Positions 13,320 through 24,300 of a DNA stretch of 64,000 bases are shown one piece after another. The notes below the pieces were generated by a model that was not told the origin of the DNA, did not search any database, and saw only the letters and a program-made list of their open reading frames with translations. Position numbers and translations under genes: made by a program. The stretch is from Hymenolepis diminuta (taxonomy: Eukaryota > Platyhelminthes > Cestoda > Cyclophyllidea > Hymenolepididae), in NCBI GenBank assembly GCA_900708905.1, contig CAADRB010000005.1, forward strand, positions 3,767,806-3,831,805, written 5' to 3'. Position 1 is the stretch's first letter. Every line of letters begins with the position of its first letter.

Positions 13320-13475
13320 TCCTGGTAGTGCAATGGTTAACATACTTTCCTGCCAAACTCATTGGTGTTCACCTAGAGTAGGAAAGAGACAACTACACTG
13401 GTAAGTACTGATCAAGGGATGAAAAGTGGAATTCGAGTTTTCCAACAGCAACTTACAAAATGCTCTTAATGAGCA
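13320..13475 (+). repeat. SINE-like element, copy 2
   Basis: Begins with a tRNA-like A-box region (GTAGTGCAATGGTTAAC) and keeps GAATTCGAGTTTTCCAACAG of the family body. The rest is diverged and it ends before the family tail. Confidence 0.4.
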
Positions 13476-14445
13476 CCAAATTACACATGTCTTTACAATG
13501 AGTTGGCAAATTACACTTTGATCTTCTGACTGGATACATATCACCAAATACGTATCACTAGGGATAAATGACCTTTGCTTTAGTAGAGGTGTAAGTAAAA
13601 TTCAACGTAATATAAGTACACTTGCGTAGACTTGTTTGGAGAATATGGTACCCTTAAGACAAGTGCACGATAAATTATGATTCCGAGTGTGGTGATCTAT
13701 CTAAAACACGACTTAACTCACGTGATTACAAACAATGCAGAAGTGAGATTGATTTCAATCAGTCATACTCTACGAATTCAGGGGATATGTTATTTTCCTT
13801 ATTCTCAGACAAAGTCTAGACAGATGTCCAATAGAACTCGGTCCCTATCGGTTCAAAATTGTTAATGAAAAGAGGCTGCAAGGTGCTTATTCTCACCATT
13901 CTCCTCTCTACGACAACCAGTAAGTACTTTCGGGAGCAGTTCTATTCTTAATACTCACATTAAAACTTAATCTTGGGATTTCGGTGAGACTTAAGTGAAC
14001 GTGAAAGTTACGCAAAGAATTGGACTTATGAATGGGGAGGAATTGTTTCAACTGGTGGATGTTAATGCGGAGTGGACGTAGTACCAGTATAGACACAAAA
14101 ACAAAGAAATGTTCGAAGATTCGAATCATGTTTTCGCGAGTTCTGATATTTAAGACGTTAAAGTAGGAGTTTTAATATGAGGCCATCTTGTGAGAAAGTC
14201 GAGGGACGACATCATGTGTCTAACACGTAGGTTTATGAAGATATATAAGCGATCAAAATATTCGAAGAAGTATCAAAAGTCAATTTCTATTTTGAGGTGA
14301 GCGATCTAAGTAACTTTAAAATAAGAGCATATACCATAGTTGTAATTCTTTATGTAACTAAAAGTATTAAATTTGATAAGTTATCAAAAGTATTTAGTAA
14401 ACATGATTTGCACTTATTCATACATTGTTCAGAGGCTAGTAAACA

Positions 14446-15372
14446 ATGGAAAACTTGGAATCACAAATTGAAAGAGAGGAGGAACAAAATACAATCGAAT
14501 CAATAGATGATGAGAATTTGAAGAATGAAACGACTGAAATAAGAGATGAGGAGAAACCAACTCAAGACGAGAAAGAAAGTTCGGATGGGACTGAAGAGGA
14601 GGAGAAAGATAGTCCTCTTGAGGTGATGAAGGAGGAGGGCGAAGAAGGAAAGGACAATGAAGTGTCTGTTGGGGAATCGGTAACGCAAAACACCTTTCCG
14701 AAGGAAGAAGACACTGCAGTGGAGGGGGTGAAAGAAGACCAGCCAGTTGGAGATGATGGGAAGGAGGAGGAGGGGGAGGAGGAGGAGGAGGAGGAGGAGA
14801 AGGAGGATATTCCTTCGGAGATGACGAAGGAAGATAAAGAGGTGCCTGTTGGGATAACCGTAGAGCAAGACATCCATCCGATTGAGGCTGGTAAGAAAGA
14901 TGAATTTGACGTTACTGATGCCCCATGTGTTGAGTCTAATTGTGAACTGACATGTGACAGTTCATCGATATATAATACCGAAGATATGTCGACAACCAAA
15001 ACTGATTTCAGTTCTGAACAAAATGCAAAAGTGAATGGCGAAAACGGAGCTCAAATAAATGGTTGTATTGTATTTGAATGTAATGGTGATAGTTACGATG
15101 AAGCAAAATCTGAGGCGACTTGCGTGACCTATGACAAGGATATCAAGGTCATTCATGCGTCTGATTATGTCGAAATTGTGCTGATAGGAAAAGACGTCAC
15201 AGTGGTTGTCTGTAATCAAGGCGGAGTTTCAGCTTCTGAAGGAAGCCAACAGGAAAGTACGAGCATACCGTTTAGGCGTCAGCGTCATGGACCAAGATCA
15301 CACCGAAGGTGCAAAAGAAGGCCAATACATCGAACAAATAAGACAGCGTCTGTGTCTACCGCTGTGAAATAA
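14446..15372 (+). CDS. Single-exon, highly acidic Glu-rich protein (308 aa)
   Basis: Family not recognised. The ATG follows AAACA, a plausible eukaryotic start context, and the frame is open for 308 codons. Residues 1-145 are almost all Glu, Asp, Lys and Thr, with a long Glu run near 108-120. This half contains a diverged internal duplication: KDNEVSVGESVTQNTFP and DKEVPVGITVEQDIHP. The middle (about 150-265) is less biased and has Cys and hydrophobic stretches (DYVEIVLIGKDVTVVVC), so it may fold. The C-terminus is basic (RRQRHGPRSHRRCKRRP), suggesting a nuclear or nucleic-acid-binding role, but this is inference. An AATAAA overlaps the stop codon. There is no signal peptide or membrane segment. 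The coding strand is strongly purine-rich, which creates spurious antisense frames. Confidence 0.6.
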   Translation: MENLESQIEREEEQNTIESIDDENLKNETTEIRDEEKPTQDEKESSDGTEEEEKDSPLEVMKEEGEEGKDNEVSVGESVTQNTFPKEEDTAVEGVKEDQPVGDDGKEEEGEEEEEEEEKEDIPSEMTKEDKEVPVGITVEQDIHPIEAGKKDEFDVTDAPCVESNCELTCDSSSIYNTEDMSTTKTDFSSEQNAKVNGENGAQINGCIVFECNGDSYDEAKSEATCVTYDKDIKVIHASDYVEIVLIGKDVTVVVCNQGGVSASEGSQQESTSIPFRRQRHGPRSHRRCKRRPIHRTNKTASVSTAVK

Positions 15373-15748
15373 ATAATTTCCTATTTCATTTAGTCATTTT
15401 ATTAATTTTCAGGTAATTTTTGAAATGCTTCACTTCTGCCCCGGTATTTTATCTCTTTCGAGAATGAATTTTCATTTTTCCGAATTTTGCAAATGAGTCT
15501 TATCAGTTTACTTACTTGATGGTCGACTGTGAATAGAAAAGAGGTGTTTAATTTAATTCGGTGTAAGTAATTTATTGAATGATTTCCTTTCTGAAGAAGT
15601 TAATTATATTAAAATGAACAAATAAATTATCTAGTGAATAAACATTCACTCGGGTCAAAGGATACATCCGAAAGTGCAAAATTGTAATAAAGTGTGATAT
15701 CTTACCGTTAATAACAAGTAAATTCGAATGACAAGATTGTTTAAAACN

Positions 15749-15871
15749 CAAGGTACCATTGCTCTAGTCAATCGCAGTGCTGTTATTTCCCTAGTTAATG
15801 GGTCTAGGCTCGCAATCGATCTCCAAATTCTCTCACTTAATATAAGCTCGTATATGAAAAGACAAAAATTA
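15749..15871 (+). repeat. Dispersed repeat R5, copy 2, directly after an N
   Basis: It begins immediately after the single N at 15748 with CAAGGTACCATTGCTCTAG and matches 12434-12551 with few differences. The part to the left of the N does not match, so the N marks a contig join. Confidence 0.55.
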
Positions 15872-16570
15872 TAAGTTGGCTTTTTTTACAATTCCAAGAA
15901 GGAATATTAAATTTTATTCTCTGATATTCCAAAAAATATCATGATTTCTGCTGTCAGGCACGAATTAACGCGAATTGTATTTTCTGTTAGAATTGAATAA
16001 GTGTACAGGTTTGCTTTTAATTATATACTTATGTGATATATGTATACATTATTGCAAGTCTATATTAAATATGTTTTCATATTTAGAAAGCACGATACCC
16101 TTGAATACTATGTAGGCAAGTTATTAAAATTTTCCAGTCTCCTCAAGATTAAAAATTTCATTCACAACTCCATCAGGTGGTTCGATCTAGATATTATTTT
16201 CTTTAATGCATTTTTATTGCTATTTTTTATTGTAGGCATCCAAAAAGTAAGATCTTCCTTGCTGAGCTGCTTCTAAAATGAACTTTGGTGAATTAATTTG
16301 TGATACATCTTCAGCAATTAGCAATGTTCAAGATGTTTCAGTATTATATTTCAATGGATTTTCTAACAGTTATCTATATCTCATCTCCAGTATTAAGCAT
16401 TCATGTTTGCGATATACGAGAATCTAGTGTTTTAAATTTATTCAAACACCATCCGAGTTTCTTTTGGACATGTATTTCAACTAGTACGCTGCAAATGTTA
16501 AATACATTATTGGCACTAATGTCAGTTATGAGTACTTTATGTTAACGACCATTTTAATTACTTTGTAAGC

Positions 16571-16897
16571 TGTAATAACGTTGGGAATCTATCGGACCAA
16601 TCGGATAGATGGAATAAGTCAAGTCACCCATGTCGCCAGATCAGTTCGGAGGTGACAGACAAGCCACCCCAATTTATTAATTAGTAAATTACGTTTATAT
16701 ACAAAACATTTCTTCGTTAGACGTCAGTCATGTCTCTTCGTCAGTGGCTCGGCATGATGATCAACATCTGTTTAGGTATTTATGCGCAAACACACAAACA
16801 CACAGCGAGACCGCCTGTGGACACTATAGTGGAGATCTTATAGCCAGTCAATCATTTCTAATCGCCAGCTGTTGATAGGCGCCTGCTGGCTATGGCA
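16571..16897 (+). mobile_element. Solo LTR, family B (copy 1)
   Basis: About 327 bp, starting TGTAATAACGTT and ending GGCTATGGCA, thus TG...CA. It contains a TTTATATAC TATA-like box and the family landmarks GTCGCCAGATCAGTTC, CATTTCTTCGTTAG and GTGGAGATCTTAT. The flanks TAAGC and TAGCA are not a clean duplication, unlike the other two copies. It lies about 1.4 kb upstream of the first recognised Rubicon-like exon. Confidence 0.7.
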
Positions 16898-17413
16898 TAG
16901 CATAGATGGATTTTAGACCTCTCATAATATTTTATAACAGATTGGATTCAATTATTTGCTATAGTTTGCACTTTGCATTTCATGGTTTTAGTCCTGACAG
17001 GAATCAGAGCAATTTTAAATATGAAATAAGATTAAACCGTTAATCAGTTAGAAATGGCTAAGCAGAGAAATACTAACATATCAGTTTGGGGCCATTAGAT
17101 ACAGGATGTAAAAATTACTGATGGGAATATTGTGGCATGTCACAAAAAAACCAGAGATAGCGTTATTAGGAGAGTAACGGTATATAATTAGCCAATTCAC
17201 GTCTTTAAAAACAACGGATCGAAACATGGCACGATCTAAGATAAAAATAATATTAGAGAAAAATTGGCTTTGACACAACATGATTTGGGTTTTTAATACG
17301 ATATTAGAACTAATTGAAAAACAATTTTATAACTATTCTACGAATTTTGTAAATCAAGTTATGACCGTGCTTTAAATCTTTGAATCCTCCAAAATGATTT
17401 TATTTCATTATTA

Positions 17414-17581
17414 TTAAATCTCATGATACCTAGCTTTTGCATTATTTACGAAGTAGTGTTTTCTTAGAAATTTATCTAGCATGTGATTAATTTTTGCGTC
17501 ATTTAATGGTATGCTAAGTTGAGCAGTTAGTTTTTCATAAGCAAACAATATAGTCTGGTTAAAGGTCCCAGGATACACCTT
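17414..17581 (-). other. Small open frame with poly(A) signal, identity unknown
   Basis: Fifty-five codons on the minus strand, reading LTAQLSIPLNDAKINHMLDK then FLRKHYFVNNAKARYHEI-stop, with AATAAA shortly after the stop. Composition is protein-like, but there is no ATG; a candidate acceptor (AAAAG) lies at its start. No homology recognised. Confidence 0.2.
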
Positions 17582-18321
17582 TTATTTTGAACATGAGTTG
17601 GAACTGTTTGATTCCGTATCATTGGATAAATAAGGCAAATGAATGGTGGTCGAACCTGGGAATATGATGATAAGAATTTTCACTTGAAAATTTTATTGAT
17701 ATGAAAAGAAATGGACCGACAGGTTGTATATATATATATATAGATTTATATGGTTTCCCCATTAAGCGAATTAAATATTTTAGCATCAAGGGAGTAACTA
17801 CCATGATTAACAAGACTTTTTTGGTCTAGTTACTAGCGTTACAGTAAATAAGGCATCACTTAATTGATCAAATTTATTTTTTAAAAAGCTCTGATAAGAA
17901 AATTAAGTTCATCAAAATAAGAAAAACTGTGGACGAATTTATTGATATTACAACTTAAAAATATAAGTATCGACTAATTTTAATTACAATTATAAAAAAT
18001 CCTCATCGAAAGTGTATTTTTGAGCCCTACCAGATAAAAAAAATACATTTTAGGATGTCCTAGAACGCATGAATTAATTGGTTTTCTAGTTGTTTACTCT
18101 TTTGCCAATTTCACGTCTTTGCTCATTTCCCCAGTTATTCTTTTACCTTTTATTGATATTTATTTACTGCGTTATTATCTGTTTTAAAATCGGAATAACC
18201 CCTTTTTGGATAAAATTGGGTTAACAAAACCTGAATAACTATGTTTATAACATTGTATCAATTTACTCGATATACAATTTCGCTAAATAGAATAATTTGC
18301 CTTGTCCTTTTCTTTAATTAG

Positions 18322-21300
18322 GTTCTGCAATTTATGTGTTTATATTTTAATGGTAAGTCACATCTATCATAACTATATGTACATATATGCTTCTTTTCTT
18401 TACCAAGTGTACTTTCGATTTAGCTTTATGAACCTCATGCCAAAGTAAAGGAGCCTGATGAAATAGGTATTGAGGCGACAGAGGAAATGACTTTATCAAC
18501 TTTAGAAGCTTCAACTGGTTAGTATATTCATTATCTTCTGTAGTTATCAAAACTTATCTCAGACCACTGTTTAACAGATACCTTGCGCGAAGCTCTGCTG
18601 GAATCTTCAGAGTGGCAGTCCCCACTTCCCAAGTACGCTGTTTTGGAGAAATAGATCCTTTATTTCGCATTTAGGAATGTAAATGTATAATGTGGGCTTT
18701 TTATCTAGTAACAGTGTCATCTCCAAAAATCCACTCCAAAGATGTCAAAGCTTTCCCAATTCGACTGTCGATCTTACACATTCCACCCTTCAAAATGGTG
18801 CATTTAATTCATGTAAGTTATTACATGTCCTTTGCAAGGTCATAATTAACAACGTTTGTACTGTTTATTTCAGCCGATCCCTTCTTTGGTGAATTTAGTG
18901 GTGGAATCACTGACTTCAAAGAAGATCTCACCACAGAAGTTGCCCTTTTCCACGCTTGTGAAGACGTCATATGTACTCTTGAAGCCTCCATGTTCTCCGT
19001 TCGTCTTCCTAAATCTCAACAGAGAACTGAGAGGATTCTGGTTGATGCGGATGATCTCCTGGATCCTTTGCCTCTTACCTTCTCCAAATCATTTCCGTAT
19101 CTCAAACAGTTTACTTCTCTCCCGAATCTTCTAGAATCCCAGGAAGTAAGTTCATATTTTGCTCTCGTACACATATAATAAAGATAAAACAATTGTTTCT
19201 TTCTGCAGAAGCTTATCAAATGTATCTCATAATAGTTATGACTCAAGAAGCTGGTCTTTATAGTAATTCTTTCGTTTTGCTTTTCCACTAGGATATTTTC
19301 TTTTCCAAAGCGATTGTATGTATGCGAGTGGTATTTCTGGAACTTGTTCTTCGTTTTCTTTCATTTTGGCTATGGCAATAATTTATTGATGTCTGAAGGC
19401 TAAAAATTCAGCTTAAAAACCGTAAAATCTTTCGAGCGATCTACGCACATGATTCTATACAGCGTCAGCTTTACTATATTCATGAATTGATGTAATTCGC
19501 ACCAGCATGAGCCAATGAGAAGCTTGTAAATGCCATATATTCAACCAACTCTCATGTCTTTTCAAAGAGTATTGGCCACTGTGACAAGATGATCACTTTC
19601 TCTTTTGTGTCCTTTAGTCCTGCTTAGCTCATCTTTCTAGCTTCTTACGCTTATAGATCTTCATATCCGTTCATTCTATAATGACTTATCCGTAGGATGT
19701 TTTTTAATAAATACTTATTTAGACCAAGCACCTAACAGTTGAAAACTTGTCACTTGGAAAATTGAAAGTATCCCTGTGCTACTCCTCTTGTTTACCAGAT
19801 GTTAGCCATCTACGTCATTAGATGTTTTTCAACGACTGCTGGATAGAATGGAGACAGCCTCTCACATTTTGTTGATCGATTCTAATCAATACAGTTATTT
19901 ATTCAAATAATTTAGGTAATTCCCTTAAACATTGTTTCTCTACTTCTTATAAGAATCTTTACCCTAAGTTTTATCGTGAGAGCTAAATTTCTGTATAGTT
20001 GTCATTTTGTATTTAATAAGAGCTGATATTGTTGCTTGTGACGGTTTGCTCAATCTTTGACTTTTATACATTTTTGTTTATTTCTTACCTTTATAGAAGA
20101 CCGAAGATTCCGTTGCACACACTTGTTCTCTAGATCGATTCGATGATTTCGATTCTTCCTGGACTTCCAAATTCGAAGATAATTCCATAAACAATACTGA
20201 GGAGGAAGAAGATATGGCTTCTCCTGAATCTTGTCAAACGGCACTAGTAGCAGGTGGTTTGGTTCGAGCTGTGCTGCAAAACACCTTCCCACCAGCCACC
20301 AGACTTCCTCTCCGCATTCGACAACTTAAAGAACGACTAGCAACTATGTCTGACACTGACTGGGTTGTTAAATATCAAAAACCCTCCACCAATGAGTCCA
20401 GTGGTCTCACAAATGATAACACACAGTTCAGCCGATTTGGACTTACGAATGTATCTAGTTTCTCAACGCTACTTGAGGCTGGTCATCGGCAGAATAATAA
20501 TAATGTAGTGGATCCTCTTTTATCTCCTTTTGAGACAAATACAGGGTCAACTCCCAGTAGTCCCTCCTTGCCGACTAAACAACAACTATCTTTGGTTGGT
20601 GTTGAGAACTTCTTCCATACTGGCTCTGTCACCAGTGAGCAGACTCCTATTCAACAACAGAAGGGTGGTGGCATGGGTCGATTGAATCGGCTGGCCTCTA
20701 AAAACCTCATCATTAGTCCTCTCATACCGAAAGAGAAGTGTGTTCAATGTGTCCTGTATGTGTAATTTTGCATGTAATTCTAGCATATTACGGGAGTTTG
20801 CTATTCTTTTTTCGCAGGCGAAAAGGAATACTAATGAGCCAACAGAATCGTTGTTTTGGTTGCGGAATTTACGTTGAAACAAGTGAGTGGGAATTTTGCT
20901 GTAGTAATTTTTTCATTTTGTGATGAGATATTTTATCTTTACACTCGTGTGGTAGTGGTGGAACGGTTAAAGTGTCTATTTGGGAAGTTAAAGGTCACTG
21001 ATTTGATGCCTATCGACACACAACCAGTGGACAGAATGGCTGACGGCACTGGTTTAAGTCCAGTTAATAAAGGGTTGACAGAACCGGAGTTTCTCGCCAG
21101 TGGGTTCCATAACGCTACCTCGCTCGTCATGACTAGCATTTAAAGATACTTTCCTACAAGGCTTGGGAGTTATTTTTATGTCTCTTATTTCGGAACTATA
21201 ATCTTATTGCATTGGCCCTCGACCGTTTATTTTTAATTTCGTGTGGAAACTTAAGAGAAATCAAGTATTTACCTAGTTCGAATGCGTCTATATTTTCACA

Positions 21301-24300
21301 GCAGGAATAAAAGTCGTACTAAAGATAACTTGATTACTGTGGATTTTCTTTTTACCTAATTAGTTCATTTAAACAAAAGGTCTTATCTAAGGTACAGTTT
21401 GGACACTAGGTGCAATATTTGCTGATGGGGGGAGAAGGGCAATTTTCAGACAATTTCTGCCTTGAAACTAAGATTTGCTCTTAAACTTCGTTCACTGAGG
21501 TGTTGAGAAGATTCGATTGAAGCCTAACTTTCAAGGTGAATTGTAGTAGATTTTCATCTTCTCAAGAATACGATTGCAGGCTTGTACTATTTTGTTTCTT
21601 TAATAATTTTATTCACTTTGAATCATTTAAGTGATAGAATTAAGGTATAAGACGTTAATTGAATAATGAATTGGTCTAATATCAGTAAAGTAACTTATGC
21701 CAAATGGTATATTTGACTATAGAAGAACGGCTAACAGCTCCGGTGTTGGAGTTTATGTAGATAGTTGTTTGTATGGGGATACAGTGTGTAAATGAAGAAA
21801 TCGGAGTGTATGGATTAAGACAGCAGGACTCCCAGCGCCTTGTGAGAAGGTCAGCCTGAGTCGATAGATTGAGTATTTGATTGAGCCTCGACAACAGTGG
21901 CTGTGAGAAAGTCTTCTTGGGTAGATGGTTTGAGTTGAAACTGGACGATAATGACATTCCCAGCACACCGTGAGAAATCAGTTCATATCGATCGACCGAG
22001 TTGGTCAGACGTGGTAAGGTTTGTCGCTGTCTCTAAAAAGTATTACCAAATGGGAAAAGTTTATCTGATAAAAATTAAGAACTTGAGAATTAGGGGGTCA
22101 CTACATCATCTGACTTCCCAATTTATTTCCTTTCATACTATCTTCTTCATCGTAACAGTGCACCACTGAAGAAATGAGAGCTAAGTTTATTTGGTTATTA
22201 TAAATGTGCCTTATTGTATCGGATCTGTGAAAGTTAATTAATCGCTGACCAAAAAATGTAGACGCTTTATCTACATATGGTCAACATATCTAAATTGTTG
22301 CATATGTTAATGTTGTTGACTGAAATTGCGATCATCTGGTGAAGTTCTTAATTTCGAAAGACGAATATTGAGGGTGAATAATGAAAAATAATCCCAGGAA
22401 AGTCGATGAACGATTAGCAGTTAAATGTCTAACCAGAAGTGAAAAGTTTAGACAACTAGGAACAGATACCATATTGTTAACTGTGCAGTGAATTATCGGT
22501 TATTGGATTCCCACGCTCACACTGAAATTCAATGAAACACGAGGAGGAGATTTCTCTCTTCAATGCTAGGATTCGATGTCTTAGTATCTCCAGGAGATCA
22601 GAATAAAACTGGGGCACTCTAGTCGGCTAAACAGTAAATTCGAAAGAGTCAACTTCCAGAATATTTCCTCCGACGAATTTTAATGTTTTCTTTATGTGTG
22701 TGGATTCACATCGCGAGAAGACGTTGATATTCAACTCGACCTAAAAAGAGTCGAAAAGTAACCAGATATTACACTCCCAGATGTCGTTACCGATTTCCAT
22801 CGGATTGAGAATCTGAAGAAGGACTCAATTTTCTGATTCAAGATGGTCCACGAACAATCCGAAGATTCAACAGTTGTTCAGTCTTTCAAAACTAATCAAG
22901 TTCCAAACGGGCAAATTCATTCATCCTCTAGTCTTTCATCTGCTCGCCGGTTTTTCAATGAATGGTACTTCACTCAGTTCTGTTTACTCAAGTAGCAGCG
23001 GTAAGTGATAGAGAATGGTTCTCACCGAATTCAGTTGCCCTCGATAAAGATACACACTACTCAGATTGGAGTAAGAGGAAGACCTTTAGTCTAAACGGCG
23101 GGATCTTTATTGAGAAAAGAAATAGGATTAGATATGGGATAAATGATTGGCCGACTGGTTAGCCAATAATTGCAGTGATATCTTCTCCAAAGGTGGTCTT
23201 ATATATCCGGGTGTGAGCGTGGTAATCGAATAATCGGTAATCCACTGCACAAGGGATGAAGCCTGTGAGTTTCTTTCGAGTGCGTCCAAAAGATGTGAAT
23301 GGTCATTCTAACGCCTTCTTTTATCGATTTGCTTTGTGTAAAGGATATACTGGGATCGAATAAAGGATTCCATAGTCGCCAACCCTTGCAATTCTGCTTT
23401 ATTTCTCACTGTTGAGATGTCCATTTCATTACTGGTAGTGTTAATTTTTGTTTATCTTCTTTCAAGTAATTGTTTAGGGCAGTAGTTGACACTTTCTCAG
23501 TTTTTTTGCTTAATGATCCCGAGTTGCGGAACTTTTAAATAAGAAATGTGGTTCGCAGTTTTATTGGTTTTTTATATATTAATGTTTATATTAAATAGAT
23601 CGCATTGTTTTTGTAAACCTAATGTCTTTTCATTTTTTCTCTACCGAATACCTCCGGAGTATGCGTTTCTGTGAGTACTTTGGGCGCTTTTTCTGCAGTA
23701 TGTGTCATTCAAATACCCTGATGGCTCTACCCGGCGCTTTGGTGCAGACGTGGAGTGGTGCCATGTATCCGGTGAGTAAGTTTGCCCGAGATCTCCTCAC
23801 TCCCCTTCACAATCTTCCTCTTCTCCATTCCGCTGACTTTGGACCCAACCTTCGACAAAAACCTCCATGGACTTTACTGGATGCTATCCAGCTCCGCAAA
23901 CAGGCCCTGGCCATAGTACCATTCCTTAAACTCTGTCACGACAGTAAGTGTTCTCTGGTTAAAAAGTGATAACGGCATAATAATCGCGCACACACTTTGA
24001 AGACATCAGATGGTACGATTCGTCTTATTTGCAGAGAAGCTCTCCACTGACATCACGACGTATAACTAACGCTTCTTGTTTGTAACTGCTATAGCCAGCA
24101 GATGCCTATCAATACCTGGCGATTAGAAATGACTGACCGACGATAAGATCTCCACTGTAGTGTCCACAGGCGGTCTCGCTGTGTGTTTGTGTGTTTGCGC
24201 ATAAATACCTAAACAGATGTTGATCATCATGCCGAGCCACTGACGAAGAGACATGACTGACGTCTAACGAAGAAATGTTTTGTATATAAACGTAATTTAC

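Noticed and set aside
13320..13400. tRNA gene
   Set aside because: Only an A-box-like start is present; there is no cloverleaf or B-box, and the body continues as the SINE family.
14500..14999. Two long antisense frames, Leu-rich and Ser-rich
   Set aside because: They are the complement of the purine-rich GAG/GAA codons of the acidic-protein gene.
23598..23646. AG acceptor at 23598 for the Rubicon-like exon
   Set aside because: It is in phase but lacks a pyrimidine tract and would insert 16 residues into a conserved zinc-binding segment.
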